In this document: positions 25,938 through 35,728 of the stretch, piece after piece
How positions within the stretch are numbered: position 1 is the first letter of the stretch
Layout: each line of letters opens with the position of its first letter
Translations under genes and position numbers: made by a program
The notes under the pieces: generated by a model
Told to the model about the DNA's origin: nothing
The model's input: only the letters and a program-made list of their open reading frames with translations
Database searches by the model: none
NCBI RefSeq assembly: GCF_014638995.1
Contig: NZ_BMFR01000007.1
Location: 1-64,000 of the forward strand
Reading direction: 5' to 3'
DNA length: 64,000 bases
DNA from: Virgibacillus oceani
GTDB lineage: Bacteria > Bacillota > Bacilli > Bacillales > Amphibacillaceae

Positions 25938-26438
25938 TTAATCTTGATCAATCATTGTATAGGTTGTCACAAATGGTTTATCTGCAAAAAATGCTGGTGG
26001 CTTTGTTGGGCCATGCTGATGCTGTTTCTGAAATGTATCGGAGTTTTTCCAGCTTTCAAAATCCGTCTCTGAAGCCCATTGCGTAAACACTACATATGTA
26101 TTTCCTTTTTTAGGTTTTAATAGACGAAATGCCTGAAAGCCTGGCATCTTATCAATTTCTCCTGCTCGCTGCTTAAAGCGGTCCTCAAAAGCCGCAGTTC
26201 CATCGTCCGTTACCGCAATATTGTTCATCACAACATATCCACTAGTTTTTATACTCCCGCTTTCCTGTAAAACAAGATACTCTCTTCCGGCAGTGAAAAT
26301 GTTTTTTTTATAATTTTCATAATAGGCTAATGCACTGCCGCCACCAGCCATATAATAAAAGGCGATTTGCGGATATTTATCTTGCAGTTTGGACAAAAAT
26401 TCATACGTTCCATTAGTCATGTATGCCTTCACAATCAT
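25938..26438 (-). CDS. hmoB: HmoB, heme-degrading monooxygenase
   Basis: 166 aa, same length as B. subtilis HmoB (YhgC). The C-terminal half is an ABM-type ferredoxin-like domain (NIAVTDDGTAAFEDRF, PGFQAFRLLKPKKG, YVVFTQWASETDFESWKNSDTF, HQHGPTKPPAFFADKP). The N-terminal half is the HmoB extension. It cleaves heme to release iron. It is divergent from pbpF and near hemEHY, the same neighbourhood as in B. subtilis. Confidence 0.9.
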   Translation of the reverse strand: MIVKAYMTNGTYEFLSKLQDKYPQIAFYYMAGGGSALAYYENYKKNIFTAGREYLVLQESGSIKTSGYVVMNNIAVTDDGTAAFEDRFKQRAGEIDKMPGFQAFRLLKPKKGNTYVVFTQWASETDFESWKNSDTFQKQHQHGPTKPPAFFADKPFVTTYTMIDQD

Positions 26439-26611
26439 CTCTCCCTCAGAAAAATGTTTATCGTTATTTATACCCTCTTTACATTTTATTAATCTTTATG
26501 TTTTTATAATTATTATTAATTAATATTGAGTATTATTCTTTCAGATTGTTGAAATTTGTCGTATACTATACGGTGTGATTGGAAAAATCAATCATGTATT
26601 TGAGGTGAAAT

Positions 26612-28783
26612 ATGGACAAAAAGAAAAACAAATTTGAACAACTGAAATCAATTCCATCTAAGGTTAAATGGTATTTACTGGCTGCTGCTTTTATAATATT
26701 TTTCGGATTGATTGGTTATTTCATTATAGTATTCGGTGGGAATTTGATCGTTAATGAGGAAGATTTAATCCTTGATGCAAAAACAACAATTGAAACATTG
26801 GACGGCGAAGTCATTGCTTCATTATATCATGAAAATAGAACCCCTATCGATATTAATGATATTCCCGAGCATGTAAAAAATGCATTCGTTGCAATTGAAG
26901 ATAGGCGTTATTATGATCATGCTGGTGTAGATTTCAAGTCGGTAACGCGTGCAGTATTTAAAGATATTGTTGCAATGAAAAAGGTTGAGGGTGCCAGTAC
27001 AATCACGCAGCAGGTGGCTAAAAATCTTTTTCTTCATAATGATAAAACCTGGATGCGCAAGACGAAAGAAGTAATGGCCGCAATTTACCTTGAACGTGAA
27101 TTTTCCAAAGATAAGATTTTAGGGTTATACGTGAATGGGATCTATTTTGGAAAGGGTGTATATGGAATTGAAGCGGCGTCTCAGTTATTTTTTTCAAAGT
27201 CGGCTAAAAACTTATCCTTATCGGAAGGTGCAATGTTAGCGGGACTTGCTCAAGCTCCAAATGGATATTCACCAATCCATCATCCGGACAGAGCCTTGAC
27301 AAGAAGAAATACGGTATTGAAGGCAATGGATGCTGCTGGAATGATTTCAACTGAAAAACGTGTAAAGGAACAGGGTAAAACGCTAGGGTTGCACGTTAAG
27401 GAAAAAACACCCAATCCCTGGGCAGATAGCTATATTGATCTTGTCATGAAAGAAGCAGCAAGCGTTCATCAATTGTCGATTGATGAATTAAAACGCGGCG
27501 GCTATCGAATTGTGGTAAATATGAATGATATTGCCCAACAAATTGCCTATGAAAAGTTCAAAAACGAGGACTATTTCCCAGGAAATACGACAGGAGTAGA
27601 GGGTGCTTTTGTCATGATGGACCAGAAAAATGGTTCGATTATTGCGGCTATTGGAGGTCGGGATTACAGTTTAGGTGACTTAAATCGTGTAACGGTAAAA
27701 CGTCAGCCTGGCTCTGCCATGAAGCCAATAGCGGTATATGGTCCCGCGATGATGAAGGACAACTATCAGCCCTATACAATTTTACCAGATCAAAAAATGG
27801 ATATTAATGGGTATACTGCGACAAATGTTGACAATGACTATGCAGGAGCCGTTTCCATATATGACGCTTTAGTAAAGTCGAAAAATGCGCCATCGGTTTG
27901 GCTGCTTGACGAAATTGGAATACCCTATGCAAAGGAATATTTAAACAGAATGAATATTACAATTCCGGATAATGGTCTGGCTATTGCGCTAGGTGGTTTG
28001 TCAAAAGGTTTAACCCCTTTAAAGATGATGGAGAGTTATCGTGTGTTTGCACATTCTGGAAAAGCGGTAAATTCCCATACAATTAACCGTATATATGATC
28101 AGGACGGTGAAATAATGTTTCAAAATGAAATTTCTGAAACAAATGTATTCTCCCCGCAGGTTGCCTGGAATATGACGGAAATTTTGCAAGCAAATGTTGA
28201 TTATGGGACAGCAGAAAGCGGCGAATATGAAAAAGCGTTGGCTGGGAAAACTGGTTCTACCCAGCACCCTTTTGTAGATGGACAGTATAAGGATGCATGG
28301 TTTGTAGGGTATACACCAGAATTTGTTAGTGCATTATGGATGGGATATGACAGATCGGACAAAAATCATTACTTAACAGCTGGGAGTAAATATCCAACAA
28401 TGCTCACAAAAGCTATCTTAACCGAATTGGACAAACGAAAATCGCTTGCATCGGCTTTTACTAAACCAGAGAATGTTGACGCCTTGGCAAAACCGATTAA
28501 ATTGCCGGAACAGACTGAACTATCTGCAAGCTATACATTTGGGGGTATTTCCTTAGTGAAGGGGAAGCTGACCTGGTCCGGTTCCGCTGATGATCGTGTC
28601 GTTTATCATGTATACCGGGAGAAAGAAGGAATCGATAAACGGATTGGTGAGGTAGAGAGTGATAATGAATTTATTGTCGATGATATTTCAATATTTCAGA
28701 CAGAGGATTATTATGTTGTGCCATATAATCCTTTAACGAAAATCGAAGGAAAACGCTCAAATTCAGTAGAGTTATCCTTTTAA
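26612..28783 (+). CDS. pbpF: PbpF-like class A penicillin-binding protein
   Basis: 723 aa. Cytoplasmic N-terminus and one membrane anchor (about 20-44), then a glycosyltransferase 51 domain (EDRRYYDHAGVD, GASTITQQVAKN, LREFSKDKILGLYVN-type motif, GAMLAGLAQAPNGY). The transpeptidase domain has SAMK (S368), SKN and KTGST. A short fibronectin-like tail ends the protein. It polymerises and cross-links peptidoglycan; PbpF of B. subtilis acts during sporulation. Length and position before hemE match. TATACT at about 26564-26569 with TTCAGA 16 bp upstream may be the promoter. Confidence 0.92.
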   Translation: MDKKKNKFEQLKSIPSKVKWYLLAAAFIIFFGLIGYFIIVFGGNLIVNEEDLILDAKTTIETLDGEVIASLYHENRTPIDINDIPEHVKNAFVAIEDRRYYDHAGVDFKSVTRAVFKDIVAMKKVEGASTITQQVAKNLFLHNDKTWMRKTKEVMAAIYLEREFSKDKILGLYVNGIYFGKGVYGIEAASQLFFSKSAKNLSLSEGAMLAGLAQAPNGYSPIHHPDRALTRRNTVLKAMDAAGMISTEKRVKEQGKTLGLHVKEKTPNPWADSYIDLVMKEAASVHQLSIDELKRGGYRIVVNMNDIAQQIAYEKFKNEDYFPGNTTGVEGAFVMMDQKNGSIIAAIGGRDYSLGDLNRVTVKRQPGSAMKPIAVYGPAMMKDNYQPYTILPDQKMDINGYTATNVDNDYAGAVSIYDALVKSKNAPSVWLLDEIGIPYAKEYLNRMNITIPDNGLAIALGGLSKGLTPLKMMESYRVFAHSGKAVNSHTINRIYDQDGEIMFQNEISETNVFSPQVAWNMTEILQANVDYGTAESGEYEKALAGKTGSTQHPFVDGQYKDAWFVGYTPEFVSALWMGYDRSDKNHYLTAGSKYPTMLTKAILTELDKRKSLASAFTKPENVDALAKPIKLPEQTELSASYTFGGISLVKGKLTWSGSADDRVVYHVYREKEGIDKRIGEVESDNEFIVDDISIFQTEDYYVVPYNPLTKIEGKRSNSVELSF

Positions 28784-28878
28784 AATAAGACAAATTCATG
28801 ACAATCAAAGGGGTTTGCTATACAGTAAGGAAGGAAATCGCTATAGTAAATGTAGAGTAGGTAAAAAGGGTGAAAAAA

Positions 28879-29913
28879 ATGTCGAAACAGATAAATGATA
28901 CGATTATTAGAGCGTATTACGGTGAAAAAACGGATTATACGCCCGCATGGTTCATGAGGCAGGCGGGCAGGTCACAGAAGGAATATCGGGAACTAAAGAA
29001 AAAGTATTCCTTATTTGAAATAACACACCATCCAGAACTATGTGCATATGTTACACGTTTGCCTGTAGAACATTATGGTGTCGATGCGGCAATTTTGTAT
29101 AAAGATATCATGTCACCACTTCCAGCAATTGGAATTGATGTAGAGATCAAGAAAAATATTGGTCCGGTTATTCACAACCCGATCAGAAATTTTCAGGATG
29201 TAGAGAAGCTGGGCAAAATCAACCCGGAAGCGGATGTACCATATGTATTGGATACGATCAGACTATTGACAGAGGAACAATTAAGTGTTCCTTTAATTGG
29301 ATTTAGTGGGGCGCCATTTACATTAGCAAGTTATATGATTGAAGGTGGACCTTCAAAAAATTACAACAAAACGAAGGCTTTCATGTACAAGGAATCTGAA
29401 CTTTGGTTTGCATTAATGGACAAACTTGCTGACATGGTTATCACTTATGTGAAAGCGCAAATTAAAGCTGGCGCTAAAGCTATCCAAATTTTTGATTCAT
29501 GGGTAGGGGCTCTTAATGCTGCGGATTATCGGACATACCTTAAGCCTGTCATGAATCGCATTTTCCAGGAACTAAAAGAGGAGAATGTACCATTAATTTT
29601 ATTTGGGATAGGTGCAAGACATTTATTGCTTGAATGGAATGACCTGCCAGTCGATGTAATTGGCTTGGATTGGCGGACATCCATTACAGAAGCAAGACAA
29701 ATGGGTGTTACGAAAGTATTGCAGGGAAATCTGGATCCGGCAATTTTATTATCTAATTGGGAAACAATCGAAAAACGTACAAAAGGTATTTTGGATGAAG
29801 GTATGCAGGAAAATGGCTATGTGTTCAATTTGGGACATGGTGTGACGCCCGATATCACACCAGCAACACTTAAGAAATTAACGGAGCTTATTCATAATTA
29901 TTCACAGAAATAA
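28879..29913 (+). CDS. hemE: HemE, uroporphyrinogen decarboxylase
   Basis: 344 aa from ATG 28879 (AAAAGGGTG site; GTG 28870 lies within it). Family motifs [42 protein letters not shown] and GLDWR are all present. It converts uroporphyrinogen III to coproporphyrinogen III in the cytoplasm. First gene of hemE-hemH-hemY, each closely spaced or overlapping, as in B. subtilis. Confidence 0.96.
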   Translation: MSKQINDTIIRAYYGEKTDYTPAWFMRQAGRSQKEYRELKKKYSLFEITHHPELCAYVTRLPVEHYGVDAAILYKDIMSPLPAIGIDVEIKKNIGPVIHNPIRNFQDVEKLGKINPEADVPYVLDTIRLLTEEQLSVPLIGFSGAPFTLASYMIEGGPSKNYNKTKAFMYKESELWFALMDKLADMVITYVKAQIKAGAKAIQIFDSWVGALNAADYRTYLKPVMNRIFQELKEENVPLILFGIGARHLLLEWNDLPVDVIGLDWRTSITEARQMGVTKVLQGNLDPAILLSNWETIEKRTKGILDEGMQENGYVFNLGHGVTPDITPATLKKLTELIHNYSQK

Positions 29914-29925
29914 GAGGTGCTGAAA

Positions 29926-30864
29926 ATGGAACGAAAAAAAATGGGATTACTCGTAATGGCATACGGAACGCCTTACAAAGAGGAAGACATTGAACGATAT
30001 TATACGCATATACGTCATGGCAGAAAACCAACCGATGAAATGCTTCAAGATTTAAAGGATAGATATAAAGCTATTGGCGGAATCTCCCCATTGGCAAAAA
30101 TCACAGAAGATCAAGCAAAAGCACTGGAAACCAATTTGAACAATATGCAGCAGGATTATGAATTTAAAGTCTACATTGGTTTGAAACATATCGAACCTTT
30201 CATTGAAGATGCCGTTGAACAAATGGCGAACGATGGAATTGAAGAAGCTGTTTCCATTGTATTAGCCCCGCATTATTCAACATTCAGTGTGAAATCATAC
30301 AACACACGAGCGCAGGAGGAATCCGCTAAGCATGGCAGACCAAACATTATTTCAGTGGAAAGCTGGTATGATGAGCCGGGATTTATCGACTTTTGGGCAG
30401 AGCAAATTAACATTGTTTACAACAAAATGTCCGAGGCTGAAAAAGAAAAAGCTGTGTTAGTTGTATCTGCTCACAGCCTGCCAGAGAAAATTTTGCAAAA
30501 TGGCGATCCATATCCAGATCAATTAAAAGAAACTGCCAAACTAATTTCTGAGAAAACAGGAATTACAAATTATGAAATCGGCTGGCAGAGTGAAGGAAAC
30601 ACACCTGATCCATGGCTTGGACCAGATGTACAGGATTTAACACGCGAACTATATCAACAAAAGGGATATCGTTCGTTCGTATATGCACCTGTCGGATTTA
30701 TTGCTCATCATCTCGAAGTTTTATATGACAATGATTACGAATGTAAAGTTGTTTGTGATGAATTGGGAGCTAACTATTATCGCCCGGAAATGCCAAACGT
30801 GAATCCAAGGTTTATTCATACATTAGCTGAAGTAGTTTTGAAAAAAGTTAGAAGTGAAGCGTAA
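29926..30864 (+). CDS. hemH: HemH/CpfC, coproporphyrin ferrochelatase
   Basis: 312 aa from ATG 29926, preceded by AGAGGTG. Ferrochelatase fold with VMAYGTP near the start, YNTRAQEES, the catalytic [11 protein letters not shown]is, [15 protein letters not shown] and [12 protein letters not shown] (the second metal-side residue). It inserts Fe2+ into coproporphyrin III, the Gram-positive route. Its stop overlaps the hemY start by one base. Confidence 0.95.
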   Translation: MERKKMGLLVMAYGTPYKEEDIERYYTHIRHGRKPTDEMLQDLKDRYKAIGGISPLAKITEDQAKALETNLNNMQQDYEFKVYIGLKHIEPFIEDAVEQMANDGIEEAVSIVLAPHYSTFSVKSYNTRAQEESAKHGRPNIISVESWYDEPGFIDFWAEQINIVYNKMSEAEKEKAVLVVSAHSLPEKILQNGDPYPDQLKETAKLISEKTGITNYEIGWQSEGNTPDPWLGPDVQDLTRELYQQKGYRSFVYAPVGFIAHHLEVLYDNDYECKVVCDELGANYYRPEMPNVNPRFIHTLAEVVLKKVRSEA

Positions 30865-32267
30865 TGAATGAGAAAAAACAAATTGTGATAGTAGGTGGCG
30901 GTATTACTGGTTTAACCGCTGCTTATTATTTACAGAAAGAAATTAAAGCGCATCAGCTTCCATATAATGTGAAACTGGTGGAGGCAAGTGAACGGTTAGG
31001 TGGTAAAATCAAAACGTTTAAAAAGGATGGTTTTACAATCGAAAGAGGACCAGATTCATTTTTGTCACGGAAGCGGCCTGCGGTTAAGCTTGCGGAAGAA
31101 CTAGGCATGACCGGGGAACTTGTAAGAAATGGTACTGGCCAGTCATATATTATGGTACAAGGCAAGCTTCATAAAATGCCAAGTGGCTCTTTTATGGGGA
31201 TTCCTACACAAGTTCGCCCATTTCTTTTTTCCGGAATTTTTTCCGGGAAAGGAAAACTGCGTGCAGGGTTAGATTTTGTACTTCCTAAAGGAAAGGAACA
31301 AACAGATCAATCATTGGGGCAGTTTTTCAGGCGCAGGTTTGGGAATGAGTTAGTTGAAAACCTAATTGAACCTTTATTGTCGGGGATTTATGCTGGTGAT
31401 ATTGATGATATGAGTCTGATGGCAACATTCCCTAACTTTTATCAATTAGAACAAGAGCATCGCAGTCTTGTTAAAGGCTTGCAAAATACAATGCCTAAAC
31501 CTAAAAAATCCAAAGGTAAAAAGCCAGGCATGTTTTTCTCATTTAAGGATGGACTTGAATCGATGGTCGACCGGCTAGCTGATGAATTGGAGGAACACAC
31601 CATTACATTAAACGCCGCAGTCGATCATGTGGAGAAGAAGGAACACGGCTATCATTTGCTGCTTAGTAATGGTGAAGTCAAAAAAGCTGACACAGTCATT
31701 ATGGCAACACCACATTACACGCTGCCGAAAATGTTCAGCCAGTATGATTTCTTTAAGCGTTTTAAAGATATACCAGCTACTTCAGTTGCAAATGTTGCCT
31801 TAGCATTTGATAAATCAGCCATCGATCAGGATATTGACGGGACTGGGTATGTTGTATCAAGAAATAGTGATTTTCGGATTACGGCTTGCACGTGGACACA
31901 TAAGAAGTGGCCGAATTCAACACCAGATGGAAAAGTGCTGCTGCGTTGTTATGTGGGGCGTCCATCTGACCAGGAAGTAGTTGATCTATCGGACCAGGAA
32001 ATTATCGATATCGTTTTAAACGATTTAAATAAAACAATGAATATTAATGGAGAACCAGAGTTCAGTGTCATTACACGCTGGAAAAATGCGATGCCGCAAT
32101 ATACGGTTGGTCATAAAGAACGAATTGGCGAAGTCCGTAATATGGTGAATGAACAGCTCCCGGGTGTATTTTTAACTGGAAGCTCTTATGAAGGTATTGG
32201 TGTTCCGGACTGTATTGAACAGGGTGAGAAGGCAGTTGCGGACGTATTGACATTCCTGCAAGGCTGA
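30864..32267 (+). CDS. hemY: HemY/CgoX, coproporphyrinogen III oxidase
   Basis: 467-aa FAD-dependent oxidase. Dinucleotide-binding motif VGGGITGLTAAYYL at the N-terminus, then ERLGGKIKTF, RGPDSFL, and the C-terminal LTGSSYEGIGVPDCIEQGE FAD motif. It oxidises coproporphyrinogen III to coproporphyrin III, the substrate of the upstream HemH. Translation is coupled to hemH by the TAATG overlap. A terminator follows directly. Confidence 0.95.
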   Translation: MNEKKQIVIVGGGITGLTAAYYLQKEIKAHQLPYNVKLVEASERLGGKIKTFKKDGFTIERGPDSFLSRKRPAVKLAEELGMTGELVRNGTGQSYIMVQGKLHKMPSGSFMGIPTQVRPFLFSGIFSGKGKLRAGLDFVLPKGKEQTDQSLGQFFRRRFGNELVENLIEPLLSGIYAGDIDDMSLMATFPNFYQLEQEHRSLVKGLQNTMPKPKKSKGKKPGMFFSFKDGLESMVDRLADELEEHTITLNAAVDHVEKKEHGYHLLLSNGEVKKADTVIMATPHYTLPKMFSQYDFFKRFKDIPATSVANVALAFDKSAIDQDIDGTGYVVSRNSDFRITACTWTHKKWPNSTPDGKVLLRCYVGRPSDQEVVDLSDQEIIDIVLNDLNKTMNINGEPEFSVITRWKNAMPQYTVGHKERIGEVRNMVNEQLPGVFLTGSSYEGIGVPDCIEQGEKAVADVLTFLQG

Positions 32268-32274
32268 AATAGGG

Positions 32275-32305
32275 GCTATAGCACTATTTAGTGTTATGGC
32301 TTTTT
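32275..32305 (+). terminator. hem operon terminator
   Basis: GCTATAGCACTA pairs with TAGTGTTATGGC (two wobble or mismatch positions), then a T run. Confidence 0.85.
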
Positions 32306-32312
32306 ATTTAGT

Positions 32313-32435
32313 TTAGTACAAGTGATGATTTCTGTTCGTGTTCATGGGAATAGCTGAAGCGTATCCGTATCTGCCAGCACGCGGTTTTGGCAGCTGGTCG
32401 CACAATTCTTTTAAGGACTTCGCAATTCTAACCAT
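32313..32435 (-). CDS. Possible 40-codon ORF in the hemY-pepF gap, doubtful
   Basis: Reads MVRIAKSLKELCDQLPKPRAG and on to NHHLY, a basic, non-repetitive peptide with a C-terminal half rich in Asn, His and Tyr. It lies downstream of the pepF terminator and ends inside the far side of the hem terminator. No good ribosome site precedes it (only TAGGGT, 13 bases away). It may be a gene remnant. No family recognised. Confidence 0.2.
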   Translation of the reverse strand: MVRIAKSLKELCDQLPKPRAGRYGYASAIPMNTNRNHHLY

Positions 32436-32456
32436 TATACACACGACCCTAACAGT

Positions 32457-32490
32457 AAAAGAGGCTGTTCCTTATGGAATAGCCTCTTTT
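32457..32490 (-). terminator. pepF terminator
   Basis: AAAAGAGGCT-TTCC against GGAA-AGCCTCTTTT with a TTAT loop, immediately beyond the pepF stop on the minus strand. Confidence 0.88.
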
Positions 32491-32495
32491 ACCTA

Positions 32496-34313
32496 TCAGT
32501 CGTAGCTTTTTTCCAATTCATCCACAAGTCTGCCAACATATGCAACAGCCGTTTTTATCGCATCAGGTTTTGACATGTCAACACCTGCTTGTTTGATTAG
32601 GTCAAGCGGTTTCATTGTACCGCCTGCTTTTAATACGGAAAGCCATCGGTCAACTGCTGTTTTTCCCTCTTCCTGAATTTTTTGTGCGACAGCGGTAGAG
32701 ACCGTCAATCCAGCAGAGTAAGTGTATGGATAGAGTCCCATGTAGTAATGTGGTTGACGCATCCAGGTAAGTCCAGCACCTTCATCGAATACAACAGTGT
32801 CGCCCCAGAAGTTTTCTAAGGCTTCTCGTTTTTGTTCACTTAATACATTTGCTGTTAGCGGTGTACCTGCTTCAGCCAGTTCATAGACCCTTCGCTGAAA
32901 CTCACCTTCTAATAAATGAGTTACGAAATTGTGATAGTACGTTCCTAATAATTGGCTGATTACCCAGCGTTTCATCCGTTTGTTATCTGTTTTTTCTATT
33001 AAGTGATTGGCTAACAGTAATTCGTTTAATGTTGATGGCGCTTCAACAAAATAAGTTGATGGACGTGTATTAACGAGTGATTGATTTTTGCCGGCAAGAT
33101 AAAAATGTCCAGCGTGGCCTAACTCGTGTGCTAATACGAATGCGCCTCTCATTGTATCTGTCCATGTAATAAGAATGTATGGATGGACCCCGTAAGGACT
33201 AGAACAAAATGCACCTGTTGATTTTCCAACATTATCTGCCAGATCAACCCAGCGTTCTGTTACACCCTTTTTCATAATTTCGGTATATTCCGGCCCCATA
33301 ACTTGCAGTACATCTAAAATGGTTGACGATGCGTCCTCATAAGTTGTTTTCGGATTGAATTCCGGATCCATTGGTGCTTTTAAATCACAAAAGCGTAATT
33401 CGTCCAAGCCAAGATCCTTTTATTTCAGCTTAGCAAATTTCCTCATATGAGGGGCAAGCTCCTTCTGGATAATATTTAGTTGATTGTGATACATTTCTGT
33501 CGTGACTTGCTGTGATTGCAGGAGCATGTCTGTAACGGAATCATAGGAACGCAAACGAGATATCGTAACCTGTTTAGTAACTTCTGTTGCATAAGCTGCA
33601 GCATACGTGTTTTTATAATGATCAAGCGTACTGATGAATGAATCATATGCTTTTCTGCGAAGGTCAGTATTGGCAGTGATTTCAAAGCGATCCTCGTAAA
33701 GTGCGGCAGACATCGGATGTTCATTGCCTTCTTCATCTTGAATCGAAGGAAAATCCATATCGGATGATTTGCTGCGCTGATAAATCATGTACGGTGCATC
33801 ATGAACCTCACTTAAAGCTGCCAATGTTTCTTCAATTTCGGGTGACAGCGTATACGGTTTTTTCTCCAATACGTCTTCAAGCATCTTCTGATAGGTTTGC
33901 AAGCTCGGTTTTTCTTGTGAAAATTGCTGGATTGTTTCATTTGATAATGTTAATAATTCCGATTCAACAAAAGAAAGCTTCGCCCCGATATTGGCTAATG
34001 CTGCAGAGACTTTTGCGGAATCTCCTTGATTTTTTGGATCTGCTCCATCAGCACTCGCTTTTAAACTTGCATATGTAGCCGCTTTAATTAACCTTTTTTC
34101 ATAGTTTTCCAGCTTAACCAAACAATTTAGCAGTGTATCGGCATCTGTACCTAATTTGCCTTTGTAGTCTGTAATCTGATCAACATCGGCTTGTACAGCA
34201 GCCAATTCATCCTCCCATTCCTGGTCAGAAGTAAATAAATCATTTAAATTCCACGTTTGTTCTTCTGGCACCTCCGAACGGTTCCATCGTTTTGCCTGTG
34301 TAATTGCAGTCAT
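32496..34313 (-). pseudogene. pepF: Oligoendopeptidase F, interrupted by one in-frame TAA
   Basis: M3 family metallopeptidase of about 605 codons split into two parts. Codons 1-297 (34313 to 33423) give the N-terminal helical region. TAA stands at 33422-33420. Then the same frame continues without any shift for 307 codons to 32496, with the catalytic LAHELGHAGH (HExxH), FVEAPSTLNE and the Trp/Tyr-rich end. The residue expected at the stop, between FAKLK and KDLGLDELRF, is Gln in homologs as I recall, so a single CAA to TAA change explains it. A TTG at 33407 could restart translation but has only a weak site. Both halves are otherwise intact, so the change is recent, or a sequencing error, or is read through. 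GAAAGGGG precedes the ATG at 34313. Confidence 0.85.
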
Positions 34314-34414
34314 TATGTTACCCCTTTCAAAAAATATTTCGAAACTCTAAGTAATAGTATAATATAAAAGTAGGTGGAATGGTATGATTTTTCAGACAGA
34401 AGTATAAAAAATAA

Positions 34415-34625
34415 GAGGCTGGGACAAAAGTGTTTTAACCAAAATAAAATCCGAACATAGTTGGTGCATACATACCGCTGCGGAAATACACTACGCTTTC
34501 CGCGGGCTGCCCTGAGCCTACTCTCAGCTAGGCTTTTCATCCCGCAGGAGTCTCCGTGTATTTCCTTCTGTAGTATGGTGAAATGTTCGGCTTTGGATTA
34601 AACAATTTAGTTATGTCCCAGCTTC
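34415..34625. repeat. MITE-like repeat, family 2
   Basis: 211-bp element; terminal inverted repeat GAGGCTGGGACA (its complement at the right end is TGTCCCAGCTTC with one mismatch). The inner arms GGAAATACAC and GTGTATTTCC and the CTACGCTTTCCGCGGG core are shared with 18944-19177; the middle is shorter by about 20 bp. It lies upstream of pepF and downstream of yhfH. Confidence 0.88.
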
Positions 34626-34677
34626 TTGAAAAATGTTATAGTACAGTACTAATACTTATTTTGGGTTATACTAAATA

Positions 34678-34806
34678 TTACCGTGCAGGATGATCACATT
34701 CGTCACATAAATTACCATAGCAATCTGCTTTTTCGTTCATGTCTTGACCACATTGATGACATTTCTTTTTTGGCAAATTCTTAAAAAACTCAACAACGCT
34801 AATCAT
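34678..34806 (-). CDS. yhfH: YhfH family small zinc-ribbon-like protein
   Basis: 42-aa protein below the usual ORF size cut. AAGGAGG lies nine bases before the ATG at 34806. Sequence has two CxxC pairs, C16-HQ-C19 and C34-DE-C37, plus C29 between them, like a small zinc ribbon. Divergent position directly before yhfI, followed by lplJ, matches yhfH-yhfI-yhfJ of B. subtilis. Function unknown. Confidence 0.85.
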   Translation of the reverse strand: MISVVEFFKNLPKKKCHQCGQDMNEKADCYGNLCDECDHPAR

Positions 34807-34904
34807 GTGTAACATCCTCCTTTGTTATAGTAACTGTATTGTATTATAACAGTATGCAGGGTGTCAATAGTGTGTTACAACAAATTTTGGATGAGGTGAT
34901 GAAA

Positions 34905-35636
34905 ATGAAATTAACCATAATAGGATTCTGGGGAGGTTACCCAGCCTTGGATAGTGCTACATCGGCATATTTAGTTGAAAAAGATGGATTTTCGTTATTG
35001 ATCGATGTCGGAAGCGGTTCACTTTCGAAATTACAAAAATATAGACATATCATGGATCTTAATGCAGTTGTTCTATCACATTATCACCATGATCATGTTG
35101 CGGACATTGGTGTTTTGCAATATGCGTGGCTCGTAAATATGTATGTGCAGGGAAAAAAAGATATTTTGCCGATTTATGGTCATACAGAAGATAAAGAAGG
35201 GTTTGCATCATTAACACATGAATGTACAGAGGGAATTGCTTACAATCCAGGTGAACAGCTTGAAGTGGGGCCATTTTCAATTACGTTCTTTAAGACAAAA
35301 CATCCAGTTCCATGCTATGGGATGAGAATTTCAGATGGAAACAGTTCAATTGTTTATACTGCTGACACCGCGCATATGGATAGTTGGAGTGAGTTTGCAA
35401 AAGATGCTGATCTGCTGATTACCGATTGTAATTTTTATGCCGATCAAGACGGAAAGAGTGCCGGTCATATGACAAGTAAAGAAGGAGCTATGATTGCCGC
35501 TGAAGCAGGGGTTGGTGAGCTTATCCTGAGTCATTTGCCGCAATATGGTGATAATTTCCAGCTGGTAGAAGAGGCAGGGAATTATTTCGATGGTGATATT
35601 GTACTAGCAAAAGAAGGATTGGTGTGGGAAAAATAA
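34905..35636 (+). CDS. yhfI: YhfI, metallo-beta-lactamase fold hydrolase
   Basis: 243 aa from ATG 34905 (GAGGTG upstream; the ORF can be read from 34839 but those 22 residues are not family-like). MBL-fold metal ligands: LSHYHHDHVAD (HxHxDH), H in TKHPVP, D in VYTADTAH and the last LSHLPQ His. Related to RNase Z/YhfI hydrolases. The substrate is unknown; a cyclic-phosphodiesterase or tRNase-like activity is possible. Confidence 0.88.
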   Translation: MKLTIIGFWGGYPALDSATSAYLVEKDGFSLLIDVGSGSLSKLQKYRHIMDLNAVVLSHYHHDHVADIGVLQYAWLVNMYVQGKKDILPIYGHTEDKEGFASLTHECTEGIAYNPGEQLEVGPFSITFFKTKHPVPCYGMRISDGNSSIVYTADTAHMDSWSEFAKDADLLITDCNFYADQDGKSAGHMTSKEGAMIAAEAGVGELILSHLPQYGDNFQLVEEAGNYFDGDIVLAKEGLVWEK

Positions 35637-35728
35637 TGTGTGAGCGGTCTCGACTGTATCTTTTGATTGCCTAGTAAATTTGGATTACAATATAATTTAG
35701 GCATACATATTAGGGGAGGTCAAATACA

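Noticed and set aside
32496..34313. Frameshift in pepF, or two separate peptidase genes
   Set aside because: Both parts are in the same frame and exactly one stop codon separates them; the family is a single chain of about 600 residues.
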